Positions 32,576 to 45,408 are shown, numbered from the stretch's first letter. The stretch: 64,000 bases of DNA from Heliopora coerulea (GCA_030142905.1 JASJOG010000462.1:1-64000), one strand, 5' to 3'. Numbers and translations are program-made. The notes: a model not told the origin generated them from the letters alone.

Positions 32576-35500
32576 CAGTGGCGTAGCCAGCCAAACAGAA
32601 GTAGGGGGGACATGCGAGCGCCGTAGACGAGAGCCTACTAGAGGGTCCATACTCCGCTGGGAAAATTTTGATATCTGAGCTTGAGGTATCGTAGCCTGCG
32701 CGCAGTCCCGTAAAATGGGACTGCACGCTGGCTAGAGGTATCGTAGAAGCCCGGAAATACAAAAAATGTTTCATTCTTTAAAAATGGTTCTTTATTTCTC
32801 ACAAATTTCTTCTCTGGAACAAAAAGTTATTGAAATTACAAAAGAAGTTTTCTGTTTTTAGCTAGTTTGAATGATTCAAGTAGGCTGTCCAGTTCGATCT
32901 TATCGGCTATGTCACGCTCTGTATTAATTTGAACAAGACTTTCAAGTCGTTCATCTGACATGGACGCGCGGAGATAATTGTTAATAATTTTTACCTTGCT
33001 ATGCGCCCGTTCACACGATGCAACAGTGACAGGAAGAGTAGCAACGATTCTGACGAGGTCATACAGCTCGGGATACAGGCGGTTAAGCTCATTTTTGCCA
33101 AACAGCTTCAGCAAAGTTGGAAGGCAAAGCCAACGCTCAGGTTTTCTCGCAGATGATTTACGTGATGCATCTCTTTTGATCTCATCCATTCTTCGTATTC
33201 TTTCTTCCATGCAGCAACTTCCCTGGATTCGAGAGCAAAATAAACTGAAGAGCTACCGTCTCAGAATTAATGTCGTATATGTTTGCCAACTTTCTTGCAT
33301 TCTCAACATTTGTATCATTGAGGTTCTTGGGATGGAAGACGTTAGATAGTGCCAAGATCTTACAAGCTTGGGACGAAAATCTCTTTTCAAGCTCATTGTG
33401 TAGGCAATCAAGAAAAGGAAAGAAAAAATCTCTCTTCAACACCTCTTTAGGATTATCATCAAAACTTGTTTCGGATCGATTCACAGAAGCATCATGGTCT
33501 AAGATGAATGATCCATCGTTGAGGTAAGAGGGTATCGTACGCTGTCTCTTTCGGGCATGATTAAGGACAGAGTTCTGCAAATCATTCACGACTAATCTGT
33601 TTTTGGCGCAATAATCTTGCGCTTCAGTCAAAAACTCCTCCAATTTCTCCTCGTTTCTAAATGAAGATAGGGTCTTCTTAAGGGATTCCACACCAGATAC
33701 AGCAGAAACCAAATCCATGTCTTCATGCTGAAAATACTCCGAAACTGATCTACTGAGAGAAAAGAACTTCTTCAACACGAAGCACGAGGCAATAAACTTG
33801 AGCCTTTGCAATTGTAAAAGCAAGCCATCGGCAGCCGAGTCTCCCTCCCTTGACATTATCTTTAGCATGGAAATGATGGCGGGCAGTGTGTTTAAGACAG
33901 CATCTAGGTTGTCAGAACGTGCAGTCCACCGTGTGTCGGAAAAGGAATGCAACGCCTGTTTTCCCGTGGATATGCCATGTAATTGGAGTGTTTCTTCGAA
34001 CAATGCGTGCCTTTTTGGAGATCCCTCCAGATACCGGTATATGGAACCAATTGTATCAAATATATCATTCACTGCAAGCACGTTGTTAACACTTTTCTCC
34101 AGCACAAGATTTAATCTGTGAGCAAAACAATGGAAGTAGACCGACTTGGATGCTCCTGCTTTGCTGAGATGTTCTTGAACACCTTCGTCTTTTCCTGTCA
34201 TGTTACTAGCCCCATCAAATCCCTTACCAACCAAATTAATCATTAATAGGAAAATTCATGTCCGCTAGTGTCTTAACGATAATATCACCTAGACTTTTTC
34301 CAGTTAAGCTGGTAACACGTTCAAGTTTAATGCAACGTTCCCAAATGGCATAGTCATAAACATATCTGACAATGATTGTCATAAATGCGCGTTTATGTGA
34401 TGTAACTTCATCGCATTCAATTGAGTAATACTTGGCAGAAATGACTTCAGCTTTCACGGATTCTATGATCAAACTACTTAAAATTGTGATCATTTCATTC
34501 TGAATATCGGGTGAAAAATAGGACAAATTCAGCGGATGATTTTCCATCCAATTCGCTAAGGGTTTATGAAATTTTGCAAGAAATTTGAGCTCCTCCATGA
34601 AGTTTCCACAATTTGACGAGTTTTCCGACTCATCATGCCCACGGAATGCACTGTTTTGTTTTGCCAAGTGTCTGACAACGTCAAAAATTGACCGAAGTAT
34701 CTCGCGATTTTCTTCCCTTTCTTTCATTTTTTTTGCTTTTGTAGCCTCAGCCTCCTTACTAAGGAGATTATCGACGTGATTTTTAGTACTTTTGAAATCT
34801 TGCAAACGTGTCATCGACAAAACATGTATACGTGACTTAGCATGTTTCGCTAGTTTTCCTCCTTCACCTGAGGCATTTTTCAAATTTCGGAAGCCTTTCT
34901 TTGTGAATATATCTTCTGAGCATCCAACTAAAAAAATAAAGTTTAACGGTTTTGAACGGCTTTGCAACTGCTTATTAAAGTCTTTTTAAGATAGAACTTT
35001 ATATTGACAAAAAAAACTAATGACCTAACTGCGATATGCAACTAGGAGATTGAAAAAAGCTAATAAGTATGAATCATTAAAATTGTTTGTCAGTTTGAAA
35101 CATATGCAGAAAAATCAAGTGTTTACTCTGTACTTACCAAGTGTTCCAAAGCACCTGCAATAATAGCAAAATGCCGCATCTTTTTCCCGTGAATACTCCA
35201 ACCAACAAAATTCATTGTACCAACGACTTTGAAACTTGAACGTTCTGCTTCCTACGGTCGTCGCTGGAAATTCGATTACTGGTCTGATAGGACCTAAATC
35301 ATTTATGACTAAAGCTCGATTAGCTTCATTTATAACCTCAGTAGCAGGATCGCGTATGCTAACATCTCCCATGTTTTTCCACTCCAAGTCTTATTAAATA
35401 CATTTGGTTAAACTGCGAGGAGCTGATTAGTAACTTTATGTAAGTGTTATGAAACATACATTCCATCAGCTGACTTGGTGGTCTGCAATTTATTAAGAAT

Positions 35501-35963
35501 TAAATGGAATTTATAAAACGTCAACCTAATCTATTGTGAAAATAGCTGTTATGAATAGGTAGACGATCGTATCACAAAAGTTGTAATGTTTGTTTGAGTT
35601 TTGTCTAGTTTTAGACATGTGAAGTTGTTATCTTATTTTTGTAACCAGCACCATAATTAGTCCTCTCGAAAATGTCAGTTACCGATCTGGCTTAAAAGGT
35701 TTCTGTCTATGTTATCGAATGTAAGGTCAAGGTACAAGTTGGTATTGTTAAATTTTAGCTCTGGTTTGTGTTAGTCCCGCCTATTAACTTACGGATTGCC
35801 TTGAATAAAGTTGTGGAAAGTTCGCCACAAACTGTCCGCTGGACGTTGCATCGTGCCCATCCCCCCATTTCTTATCGGATTTAAACATATCTCGAGGGTG
35901 ACCATGAATGGAAGTGGAGGGGGGACTCGTCCCCCCAGTCCCCCCCCCGTGGCTACGCTTCTG
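32576..35963 (-). mobile_element. hAT-like DNA transposon, copy 1
   Basis: The ends are CAGTGGCGTAGCCAGCC at the left and CAGAAGCGTAGCCACGG (reversed) at the right, a typical hAT terminus. It encodes a TTF/DUF4371/hAT dimerisation transposase on the minus strand. A clear 8-bp duplication was not found (TGTAGAG versus GTACGAG at the flanks), so the site has decayed or recombined. Confidence 0.85.
32836..35387 (-). pseudogene. hAT transposase (ZMYM1-like), frameshifted
   Basis: In coding order: 35115-35387 carries the TTF-type zinc finger (FQSRWYNEFCWLEYS...CYYCRCF). A perfect donor (GTAAGT, near 35149) and a pyrimidine-rich acceptor near 34933 define a ~215-bp intron. 34236-34967 carries DUF4371 (YYSIECDEVTSHKRAFMTII). 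33182-34243 holds the catalytic core (GFDGASNMTGKDEGVQ, HCFAHRLNLVL). 32836-33210 is the hAT C-terminal dimerisation region (LPVTVASCERAHSKVKIINN). Frameshifts near 34240 and 33200 separate the pieces. Such proteins bind element ends and cut by an RNase H-like DDE mechanism; this copy cannot make full-length protein. Confidence 0.85.
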
Positions 35964-37340
35964 GTACGAGTAACACAAACAGCATGGAAGAATAAAGAAG
36001 AAATTATAAAAGGAAAAGTGGTGCTGAGCCAATATTGGCATTTAAAGAGGGTTTAAGATTGCGAATAAGTAGACTTTCTCGTAAGAGAAGTTCGAACTCA
36101 AAAGGACAAGAAGAAAGGATTTTAAAATCATCAAAGGAGACTGGGTGATCCGTGTCACGGTGGTGTGAAAGAATACTGGTGAGGGGAGGGTTAGTGCGCT
36201 TTTTACCTGTGAGAGGTGAGATTCCCATATCATCAGATACGCGTGTATGGAGGTGCCGGATGGTTTCTCCGACATACGAAGCTCCGCAGCTTCGACACGT
36301 AAAATGATAAACTACATGCGATCTTAAGCGTAGAGGAATCTTGTCTTTAAAAGAGAAGAAATGTAAAAGTCTAAGCGACGGGTGAGCAACACACCTGATG
36401 TTGATGTGACGAAAAGCGGATGAGAAAAGTTTTTTTTTATCTGAGTTCGGATATGAGAGAAATGTTGCCAGTAAATGGTAAAGAGAGGTAAACAACACAT
36501 TTGGAAGCCGTAAGCAATTTAGTTGATTTGGAGAAGACTTTGTCTAGAAAGGAGGCGATACATCTGTCAAGAAGTTTTCCCGGATAACCATTGTTAATAA
36601 AAATGCGTTTTAGTTTTCTAGTTCGGCATGAAAAATAACGTATGTAGAACAAATACTGAAACAGCGGTTAAGTAAAGAGAAAATCAAACCCCTTTTGTGA
36701 GAAAACGGAATGAAGGAATCAAAGGAAGTAAGAAGACCTGTAAAAGTGGGTTTGCGGTAAACATTAGTTGAAAAGCAACCATTGGAACGGACGATATTGA
36801 TGTCTAAGAAGGCAAGGATTTGTTGGCTTCTAATTCATGCGTAAATTTTATTTTGGAATGCCTAGAGTTGAGATAATTGAGGAATGGAATAACGTGGTCG
36901 GGAGAACGAAATAAAATGAAACAATCGTCAACATAACGACAGTAAAACAACGACTTAAAATTAGACGGGCAATCATTAATTAAAACAGACTCATAGTGAG
37001 AAAGGAAAATATTCGCAAAGAGAGGTCCCAGGGGAGAACCCATGGCAACGCCATCAACTTGTTGATAGACCTCGCCGTTGAACAGAAAATGGCAATTTTT
37101 TACCGCTAAATTTAAAAGCTTTCGAAACTCAAAAATAGAAAAACCGTGAAATTTATGGCTTTCGATGGCTTTCGTAAAGATGGCTTTCGTAAAAAATCGC
37201 TTTCGTAAAAAATCGATGTCTTTCGTAAAGATATTTTGCTGGGCTTTGATATTCCTTTTGAGATTACGTTTTCTACCTGGTCGATCCATAGCTGATGTTT
37301 AAAAAAAAAAAATTCTACCATGCTTGTTAGAGTCAAATTG
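35964..37340 (-). mobile_element. Penelope-like element PLE-B, copy 1
   Basis: A second PLE family, minus strand. The RT core lies at 36804-37289 (GVAMGSPLGPLFANIFLSHY, CRYVDDCFILF). Linker coding continues through 36437-36780. The GIY-YIG endonuclease is at 36004-36498 (VVYHFTCRSCGASYVGET). The RT N-terminus is missing, and frameshifts split the rest. It is bounded by the hAT right end on one side and by the AT-rich block shared with PLE-A on the other, so the two PLEs stand head to head. Confidence 0.85.
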
Positions 37341-37413
37341 TATATTATATATATATATATTATATTTATATATAATCTATATATATATAATTCATATATA
37401 TATATTTATATAG
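37341..37413. repeat. AT-rich TA-type block between PLE-B and PLE-A
   Basis: TATATA repeats with AATCTA and ATTCAT interruptions, equivalent to 10484-10570 and 53835-53906. Confidence 0.8.
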
Positions 37414-38698
37414 GTATTTAATATTAATCTTAGTAGGGAAGGAATTAAGGCGCTTCGGGATTCGAAGAATTATAGGGATGTTGTAATTAAACCTGCGTGT
37501 AAAGGTTCGGCGGTACTGATTTGGAGTTTAAAGGAATATAGAGAAGAGATTTATGCTCAATTAGGGGAGTCAGAGGTTAATGAAGAGGTGGATAATAACC
37601 CGGTTAAGGATCTAAACGAGAAAGTCATTACCAAATTGAAGGATTTAAAAGATAAGGGGATGATTTGTGATGAGAATCGGGCATACTTCAAGCCACAGAA
37701 GGAAGCTAAAATTGGTAGATTTTATCTTCTTCCCAAAATCCATAAGAGATTATATAAAGTACCTGGCAGACCAGTGGTGTCAAATAGTGGAACACCCACT
37801 GAAAAGATTTCGGAATTATTGGATTTTTACTTACAACCAGTGGCTAAAACGCTACCCTATGTTATTAAGCATACTACCAATTTTTTATGTGGTCTGAAGG
37901 AAATGGGTGATATTCCAGGAGGTGCTATTATTTGTAGTATGAATGTAGTGGGTCTGTACTCACATATCGCTCATGATGAGGGCTTGGAAAGTATGAGGTC
38001 GGTTTTAAATGAATATAATAGGAATATAGGTATTGATGGGGAATTGGCAGAGGAGGATTTGATAGATTTGGCAGAATTGATTATAAAAAATAATTATTTT
38101 GAATTTGAGGATAAAATCTACCATCAGATATTGGTTACGGCTATAGGTACTAAGTTTGCACCTTCCTTCGCTGATATTTTTATGTCGAATTTGGAAGAGA
38201 GAATGATTAGTGAATATGACCTGGATCCTTTAGTTTGGTGGCGTTTTTTGGACGATGTTTTTCTCATTTGACTTCACGGGAATGTGACTTACTTGAAGTT
38301 TTGAATTTTGTTAATGGTTACCATCATTGTATTAAGTATACTTGGGAATGGTCAACCAAGAGACTTTCGTACCTGGTCGTAATGATTTTGGTGGAAAATG
38401 GAAAGATTTTGACTGATGTGTAGTCTACGCCATCGGATTCACATCAGTGTTTGCATTATGGGTCGTTTCACCCGACGCATGTTAAGAAGGGAATTCCCTA
38501 TGGTCAAGCTCTCAGGATGAAACGTATATGTAGCACGAAAGAAACTTATAATAGGAGAATAGAGATGGTCCGAGGGAATTTTGAAAAAAGGGGTTTTAGT
38601 AAAGTTTTTGTGGATTCCCAATTTAAGAAGGGCAAAAGGATCTCTAGAGATAGTCTACTGTGTGAAGAAGAGAGAAAAGGAAAAAAGAGGAATATGAC
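37414..38698 (+). mobile_element. Penelope-like element PLE-A, truncated copy 3
   Basis: RT is open from 37588 to 38271 (FYLLPKIHKR, TAIGTKFAPSFADIFMSNL, WWRFLDDVFLI) and stops at a TGA where copy 2 has TGG (Trp). It continues through frameshifts to about 38698, where PLE sequence (GGAATATGACT) changes abruptly to RING-Kelch sequence (TTGAATGTGCTGAGG). The GIY-YIG domain and 3' end are gone. Confidence 0.85.
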
Positions 38699-40249
38699 TT
38701 TGAATGTGCTGAGGAAGCCCATACAATGTGTTAGGAATAAACATTCCTTCTGTCAACCATGTATAACGCGTCACTTACAAGGAACGTCGAGATGTCCAAC
38801 TTGTATTGAACCATTAACATTACAAACATTACGACCTTCAAGACTTGTTGCAGACTTGTTATCACAGTTGAGGATTCATTGTGATAATGCCGACAAAGGA
38901 TGTCCTAACATTGAAAAGCTGGAATTGCTTGAAGCCCATGTTGCACACTGTGGGTTTAGTCCAGTGCAATGTTCAAACGATGGTTGTGAGTTGATGGTCA
39001 ACAGGAAAGATCAACGAAGCCACGAGATAAATAATTGTAATTTTCGTAAGGGGAAATGTGAAGTTTGTGGGGAAGAAGTCACTTATGGGGAGCGATTGTT
39101 GCATTGTTATGTGACTACGTCGGATTTTAATAAAATGAAAGATGAAATGTCCGGTATCAAAGAAATAGTTACAAGTCTCAGCAGAGAACTGTCGCGTTGT
39201 ATAGCTGAGATGAGAGAACAGAATGGTGAACTGAAGGAGCAGATGGTTAGTATGAACAAACCGATGAATGATTTGAAACGAGAGATGAGCGAGGTGAAGA
39301 AAGAAGTAGATAGAATTAAAGAACAGGTAAAAGGTCGAGATTCTCTTCTTGGTTTGCAGGACGGTTGTTTAGTAGAGAACTGGAACGTGAAAAACTATAT
39401 TATTATTGTTGCTGGAGGGATTGTTCGGAAGTCAGTTGAGATGTTCAGCTGGACAACAAGACAGTGGACTCACCTCCCATCAATGACGTCAGCACGTGAC
39501 TGCTCATCGTCGTCTGTCCACGAAGGTCAAATGTTTGTTTGTGGAGGAGGGAGGAAGGACAGTATTGAGGTATTGAACTTGAAGGAAGAAGGTGCACAAT
39601 GGAAAAACGTTACTGCAAAATTATCACAGGAGACCTGGGGACATACCACCGTGGTTTATGAAAAGAATTTATTTATTTTAGGAGGTAAAAGTATTGGTAA
39701 AGTAGTTAATGATATCTATAAAATAAGTTTGGTTCCTCCTTATTCTTCCCACCTAGTTTGTCATACGGCAGAACCAAGAGCACGTCATGGCCCGCACCGT
39801 TTTGGTGACAAGATTGTCATTGTTGGAGGAACAACAACAGGTCATTCAAGTGGTTCTCTTGACAGTGTTATTATATGATATTACTAACAACTGTTGTCAA
39901 ATTCTGGCTTCGTTGCCATTTGCTGTCAGTTGCATGGCAACCGTTCCCTGTAAAGGAAAAATAATTATATTAGGAGGAAGAAATAATAATAATGAAAAGT
40001 TAAATACTGTAATAGTTTATAATTTAGCCAATGAAGAAAGTGAAATGTTACCAGCAATGAAACACAAGCGAGCTTCTTGTACTGCAGTGACCACAGGAAA
40101 TGTTAATGTTGTCATGGGAGGACGGAATGAAGATGAAAAAGAACTTAATTCTGTGGAATGTTTTGATTTTGATCTTAATTTTGTGGGTAGAACTACACCC
40201 TATGAGTGAAAAGAGAAATGCTGCCATTGCTATAGTGAAATCTGTTTAG
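38451..40249 (+). pseudogene. PLE-A / RING-Kelch chimera, gene 6 (frameshifted)
   Basis: One frame starts in the PLE RT tail (MHYGSFHPTHVKKG), runs ~83 residues of PLE origin, and passes in frame into NVLRKPIQCVRNKHSFC. The first RING Cys pair (CAIC) is replaced by PLE sequence, so the RING lacks one zinc site. TRAF fingers, coiled coil and propeller follow; propeller residues match gene 2 (IVRK, SARDC, GRKD, QETW, KSIGK). A 2-bp deletion near 39863 shifts the frame in blade 4, and an extra T near 40180 disturbs the last blade. The promoter seen at intact genes is absent. The original B stop would be at 40247-40249. Confidence 0.85.
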
Positions 40250-41114
40250 GACAGTTGTGGAATTATTGTCGAAGTAAAGTTCTTCTGAAACTTGTTGAAT
40301 AGTATATTTTTTACTCCATGTGAGCTAAGTATTTATTAAAGCTAAATCTGTTTAGTGCGATTTGTTTGTAAGGTGCTAGTATGTTATATGATTAAATTTG
40401 ATATCAACAATACATAGAAAACGTTTATTTTCAAAACAATAGAATAGTGCCACGTCGACTTACTCAGTTTGCTATTTTATGTTGTTAGCTCCTTGCAGAT
40501 TTAAACAGCCACCAACATTGTTATCTAAGTCTTCCATTACATTAATTTCTCACCAATACGGCCGTATACATGCAATCCTGACCGTTTTGGACAAACTTGG
40601 TAAATAACATGTCAAAAATGCACGCTTCCATTGGCGGAGAGTCATGTCCATATAGCTCGATCACAGAATGCGGGAGTGGCTCGATAGTAAAAGGTGGGAT
40701 CGGCGAGTGATCAGCGACCTGTCTGCGACTCTCCAGAAATCCTGCTTCATACTGTTTAGCGAAAATTATCACTTCTCAAATATATCGTATTAAGATTTAC
40801 GAAACCGAAGAAGTTATTCAACTTTGTTGGAATGATACTACGTTAGGTGACAAACAGTTTTATTTTTACTGATCTTAACGCAACCTCTTACCCTGAACTT
40901 TAATTAGAACTATAAGAGTCGGAGGGCAATATCAAGGCACCGTCAAGAAGATTTTAGTCATTTTGAGTGCAGCGGATCGAACTGGCTTTAGCAAATGAAC
41001 GCAAAAAAACTCGCCAACAGGGCAGATAAAAGACCACCCAAAGAAAGGGCACGGGTGGCGACCTCCCAAAACCCTGTTCTAGTTGCGCCTCTGTTAACGA
41101 ATTCTGATGAAATG
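40250..41114 (+). repeat. Type-B 3' spacer, copy 4
   Basis: Homologous to 16235-17110 and nearly identical to 56747-57611. No gene seen. It is interrupted by the gypsy element at 41115-41119, whose GCCCC target duplication it provides. Confidence 0.7.
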
Positions 41115-41119
41115 GCCCC

Positions 41120-41268
41120 TGTTATGATCTGTGGTATTTTATTCTCCTAGCTCTCATGAACTCGAGTGACAACTCCTCGTTGTCTGATGTTACAGTTCAT
41201 TTGTTTTACATTAATTAATTAGTTTGATATTAACAACTCCGAAGTATTAAGTATCACATATCATTACA
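41120..41268 (-). repeat. 3' LTR of gypsy copy 1
   Basis: 149 bp, starting TGTTATGATCTG and ending ATATCATTACA on the + strand. Identical to 57617-57765. Confidence 0.9.
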
Positions 41269-41344
41269 TCTTCCTTTTCTTAAAGTTTAACAAAATTTGA
41301 ACTAAAGAGTCAATGCTGTTTAATCGTGTCTAAACGTGTACGAA

Positions 41345-44207
41345 TCAATAATAATAGTCAGGTGGTTTGCTTACCCGTCCATAACGTGTGGTTACCATAG
41401 TTGATTGTTTTCCGGAATCTGTTTTCGTTGTTGGAGTGTCGTTTCGTTTCTTTTGAATTTCTCTCTCCGTATTATGACATTCAGTAAGTGGTACTTCGAT
41501 CTCTGCGTTGGCTTGTATGAATGATTCATTTGTTTGAAGATCTCTTCTATTTCGTCTCAACACTCTGCCTTCTTCTGTTTGGACTTTGTAGGATCTCGGG
41601 TGTTGGTCTTGTTCAATCACTCTTGCTTTGACTGGCCATGAGCCGTCTTTATTTACTCGAACCGTTGATCCTTCTTCGAGTGATGGATGTTTCTTTGCTG
41701 TTCTGTCGTAGTATTCTTTTTGCTTGCCCATCAGGGTTGTTTTCTTTAGGAGATACTTGTTGTTCTCATTATGTGTCTGGGTGTAGTGTTGAAATGATGG
41801 AAGTCTTGTTCGAATCTTTCTTCCAAACAGTCGTTCAGCAGGCAACGGTCCTCCGTTAGGATCTGGGCATGCTCGATGTGCTTGAACTGCTATGTACGGG
41901 TCTTCTCCCTTCCTGGTAGCTTTCTTGAGGAGCTGTTTGATAGTTTGAACTGCTCGTTCTGCCATTCCCTTTGACTTTGGGTATTTTGGGCTCGATGTGG
42001 AGTGGATAAAGTCCCATTTTCTGGTAAATTCTTTAAAGTCTTTGCTGCTGTATTGTGGTCCGTTATCAGAGACTACTTCGCGTGGTGTGCCATGTCTTGA
42101 GAATATTGACTTCAGTTTCTGGATGACTTGTTTGCTGCTGGTGTTGTCCAACTTTGCTATTTCTGGATAATTGGAGTAGTAGTCGACAACAATCACAAAG
42201 TCGTTGTTTTGAAACTTGAATAAATCTGTTGCTACTTTCTCTCAAGGCTTCGTAGGAAGATTGTGTGGCATCAGAGGCTCTTTCTGTTGGTATTTTCTAT
42301 ATTCCTGGCATACGCTGCATCCTTTAATCATTTCCGTTATTTCCATGTTCATCCCAGGCCAGAACAACGTTTCTCTAGCTCTAGATTTACATTTCTCGAT
42401 TCCCAGGTGCCCATCGTGTTAAGAAGTGGTACTTCATATAAGATTATTTAGAATACTTTGGATGTAATGATCACACCATGAGTCTTATGGGTCTAAAGTT
42501 CATTCATGTGTGTTGATGTGTGATTGGTTTAAATTGTCATGTGACACTGTAGCACGTTTTATGATTGTTAGGACAATAGTCTTTTAGTTCATTCTTTTTC
42601 TACTTGTATTTCTAGAGGTTGCACTTATATCAAATTGATTAAACATGATTACTTAAAACTGGATACAGTATTCGATTTGTTACCATAATTTCAATACATC
42701 GTGTATTTTCTCTTTCATGTCCATTCTCATGGGCGAGGGAACTATCACTCTTTCTCCTTTCATGATGATTCCGTTGGCTTAGGTGATTTCTTGTCTGAAT
42801 GGAAAGTATGGTGTAAGTTCAACTGGAAGCTGTGCTTTGTGGTCTGGCCATCCATCTTTTAAGATACTGCTTAGCTTCTGTAGGACTTGGTCTTTCGCGG
42901 TTTCACGTTGAAATTTACTAAGCATCGTTTCGGATATCGGTAGATTGGATATTACCATGTGAACTTGGCTCTCTAAATTAAGTTCATCTTCTGGTAGTCG
43001 AGGTAGGTATGCTCTTGACAGTGTGTCCGCAACGGGTAAGTTCTTTCCTGGGGTATACTGTATTGTCATGTCGTATCTCTGGAGTTTTAATCTGAATCTC
43101 TGGATTCTTGGAGGGGCACTTGCAATTGGTTTTGAGAAGATGGGTTGGAGAGGCTTATAATCGGATTCTGCAACGAAAGGCTTGCCGTATACGTAATCGT
43201 GGAATCGCTGAGTGCCAAATACTATTGCCAAAGTCTCTTTTTCGATCTGTGCGTAGTTTTGTTCTGTTTTCGTCAGTGATCTGCTGGCATATGCTACTGG
43301 GACCCATAATTCATGTTTTTGCAGTAGAACTGCTCCTAGGCCATACTTTGATGCATCAACTGATTTCATGGTTTGTCGTTTAGGGTCGTAGTACTTGAGA
43401 GTAGGTCTTGATGATATTTCTTTCTTGATGCTCGGTCCATTGCCATTCAGCGCTTGACTCCAATAGTTGTCGTAGACATGTTGTCTTGGATGAAAGATCT
43501 GGAACCATTCCTAAAAATCTTTGTAGGTCCGACTTGTTGGTTGGTATAGGCATGTTCGTGATCGCTGTGATCTTTTTTGGATCTGGTTTTACGCCTTGAT
43601 CTGAGAATATGTGACCGAGGAAAGTCATTTCTGTCGTTCCAAAAACACATTTTTCCTTGTTTAACTTCAAACCGGATTTATCAATTCTTTCGAGGACTTG
43701 CGAAAGGCGAACATTGTGTTCTTCTTTGGTCTTTCCCCAAACGATGATGTCATCCTGAACATTTGCGCAGCCTTCAATGCCTTCAAGTATCTGAGTTATC
43801 TTCTTCTGGAAGACTTCACTTGCACTTAAGATTCCAAAGGGAAGTCTCTTAAATTTATATCTGCCAAATGGGGTGTTAAACGTTAGGATCTTTGAGCTCT
43901 CCTCATCGACTTTTATTTGCCAATATCCACTTGACGCGTCTAACTTCGAAAAGAATTTTGCGTCTGCCATTTCTGCCATGATTGACTCAGCATTACGCAT
44001 TGGGTAGTGTTCTCTCTTTATTGCCTTGTTTAGATCGTATGGATCAAGGCATATTCGCAGTTTTCCATTAGGCTTCTCAACTATAACTAGGGAATTCACC
44101 CAATCGGTCGGTTCGTCTGCTTTGTCGATGATTTCATTTCTTTCCATGCGTTCAAGTTCAGCTTTTAGCTTAATTGGGACGACGAAGAACTGTATCGGAT
44201 AATCCAT
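41345..44207 (-). pseudogene. gypsy pol, copy 1 (broken)
   Basis: RT at 43380-44207 (KLDASSGYWQIKVDEES, LPFGILSASEVFQK, NVQDDIIVWG with the catalytic Asp pair). RNase H at 42779-43369 (SVDASKYGLGAVLLQ, the second acidic residue in AQIEKETLAIV). Integrase at 41345-42196 (VVSDNGPQYSS and KSKGMAERAVQTIKQ, two of the DDE residues). A 23-bp deletion near 43425 disrupts RT-RNase H; copy 2 keeps these bases. A TAG-type stop near 42780 is shared by both copies, and a 277-bp insertion splits the integrase N-terminal zinc domain. Confidence 0.85.
42420..42696. mobile_element. 277-bp insertion with 8-bp target duplication
   Basis: Present only in gypsy copy 1. Flanked by CATCGTGT (42412-42419 and 42697-42704), which occurs once in copy 2 at the matching place. 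It has no obvious terminal inverted repeat and no open frame. The 8-bp duplication would fit a hAT-mobilised fragment, but a short retroposon is also possible. Confidence 0.7.
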
Positions 44208-44293
44208 CTTTCCTTTTCTTTTTAGTCGTAGTATGCATTTGCCTGAGATTGGTATTTCTGTTGAATGAATGAATGAATAACTTTATATACCGT

Positions 44294-45388
44294 TTATTTC
44301 GTTTGGTGTAATTTGTGCTGTTTTGTAAGTCGTTTGAATATGCTTTGTGGCATTACGTTGGCTTGTGCTCCTGTGTCGATTTTGTATTCGACGAGTAATC
44401 CAGATGTATCAATTGATACGGTCCATGTATTCGAATCATGTTGCTTCTCACATATTTCGACTTTATGGCGCGCGTTTTCTTCTTGTGTTAGGGAGCAGCG
44501 TGTTGATTTCTCTTCGTTATTGACGGTGCCAATATATAAGTTGTCTCCACCTTCAATACTTTCTTTACTGGAATGGTTGTCATCTCTTGATTTCATTTCG
44601 TTTATTTGGTTTGATAAACATACTTTTGCAAAGTGATTTCGCTTTCCACATTTCTTGCATAATTTCCCATAGGCGGGACAGCGTCCTTTATCATGTTGAC
44701 TTCCACAGTATCGACAAATTTTCCTTTGGTTATGACGTTTTCTTTGATTATCTTGTTTACCTCTGTTTCGCGGTTTGTCCTTTCGGTTACCTAGTTAGTC
44801 GACTTGATTTGGCGACGTTTTAGACTGCATTTCTTCCGACTGCTTCTTTGTTTCTTCAGCTGCTCTGCAAATGCTCATTGCTTTATCAAGTGTCTGGTCA
44901 GGTTCTCGCAGTAATCTTTCTTGCACTCTCGTATCTCTCACTCCAGCGACAATTCGATCCCTTATGAGGCTCTCTTTTAGTAATCCAAATTCGTAATACG
45001 TGCTTTTTAGTTTCAGTTCAGTGACATAGTCTTCAATGTTTTGTCCTTCGCTTTGGTTGTATGAGAAGAACTTGTATCTTAGGTATGGAATGTTCTTTTT
45101 GGGATTCATGTATTCATCAAATTTTCTTAATACTGGTTCCAATTTCATGCCATCTTCATCGTTTTCGAAGGTAAAGGTGTAATAGATTTCTCGCGCTCTT
45201 TCTCCAATTGTGGTAAGAAGTCTGGACGTTTTGACGTCTTCATCTTTATCGTTCGACTCTGTGGCGGTCATGTAGAATTTGAATTCTTTTTTCCATCGCT
45301 CCCAATTCTGGCAAAGGTTTCCATCGAACCGCAGTTCCTTGGGTGGATTTAACTTGTTCATCTTGTTTTCTTTTACGCCTTTGTTCAT
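44294..45388 (-). pseudogene. gypsy gag-protease, copy 1 (stop inside)
   Basis: Gag at 44795-45388 (starts MNKGVKENKMNKLNPPKEL). A stop near 44795 separates it from the zinc knuckles and the protease (YKIDTGAQANVMPQSIF, 44294-44596; DTGA is the active-site motif). The same region is one open frame in copy 2 (60529-61596). Confidence 0.85.
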
Positions 45389-45408
45389 CTATCCCGCGCC
45401 TGACACCA

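Noticed and set aside
32402..32774. Open frames across the hAT left end
   Set aside because: They span the terminal repeat and flank, differ between the duplicated copies, and carry no recognisable domain.
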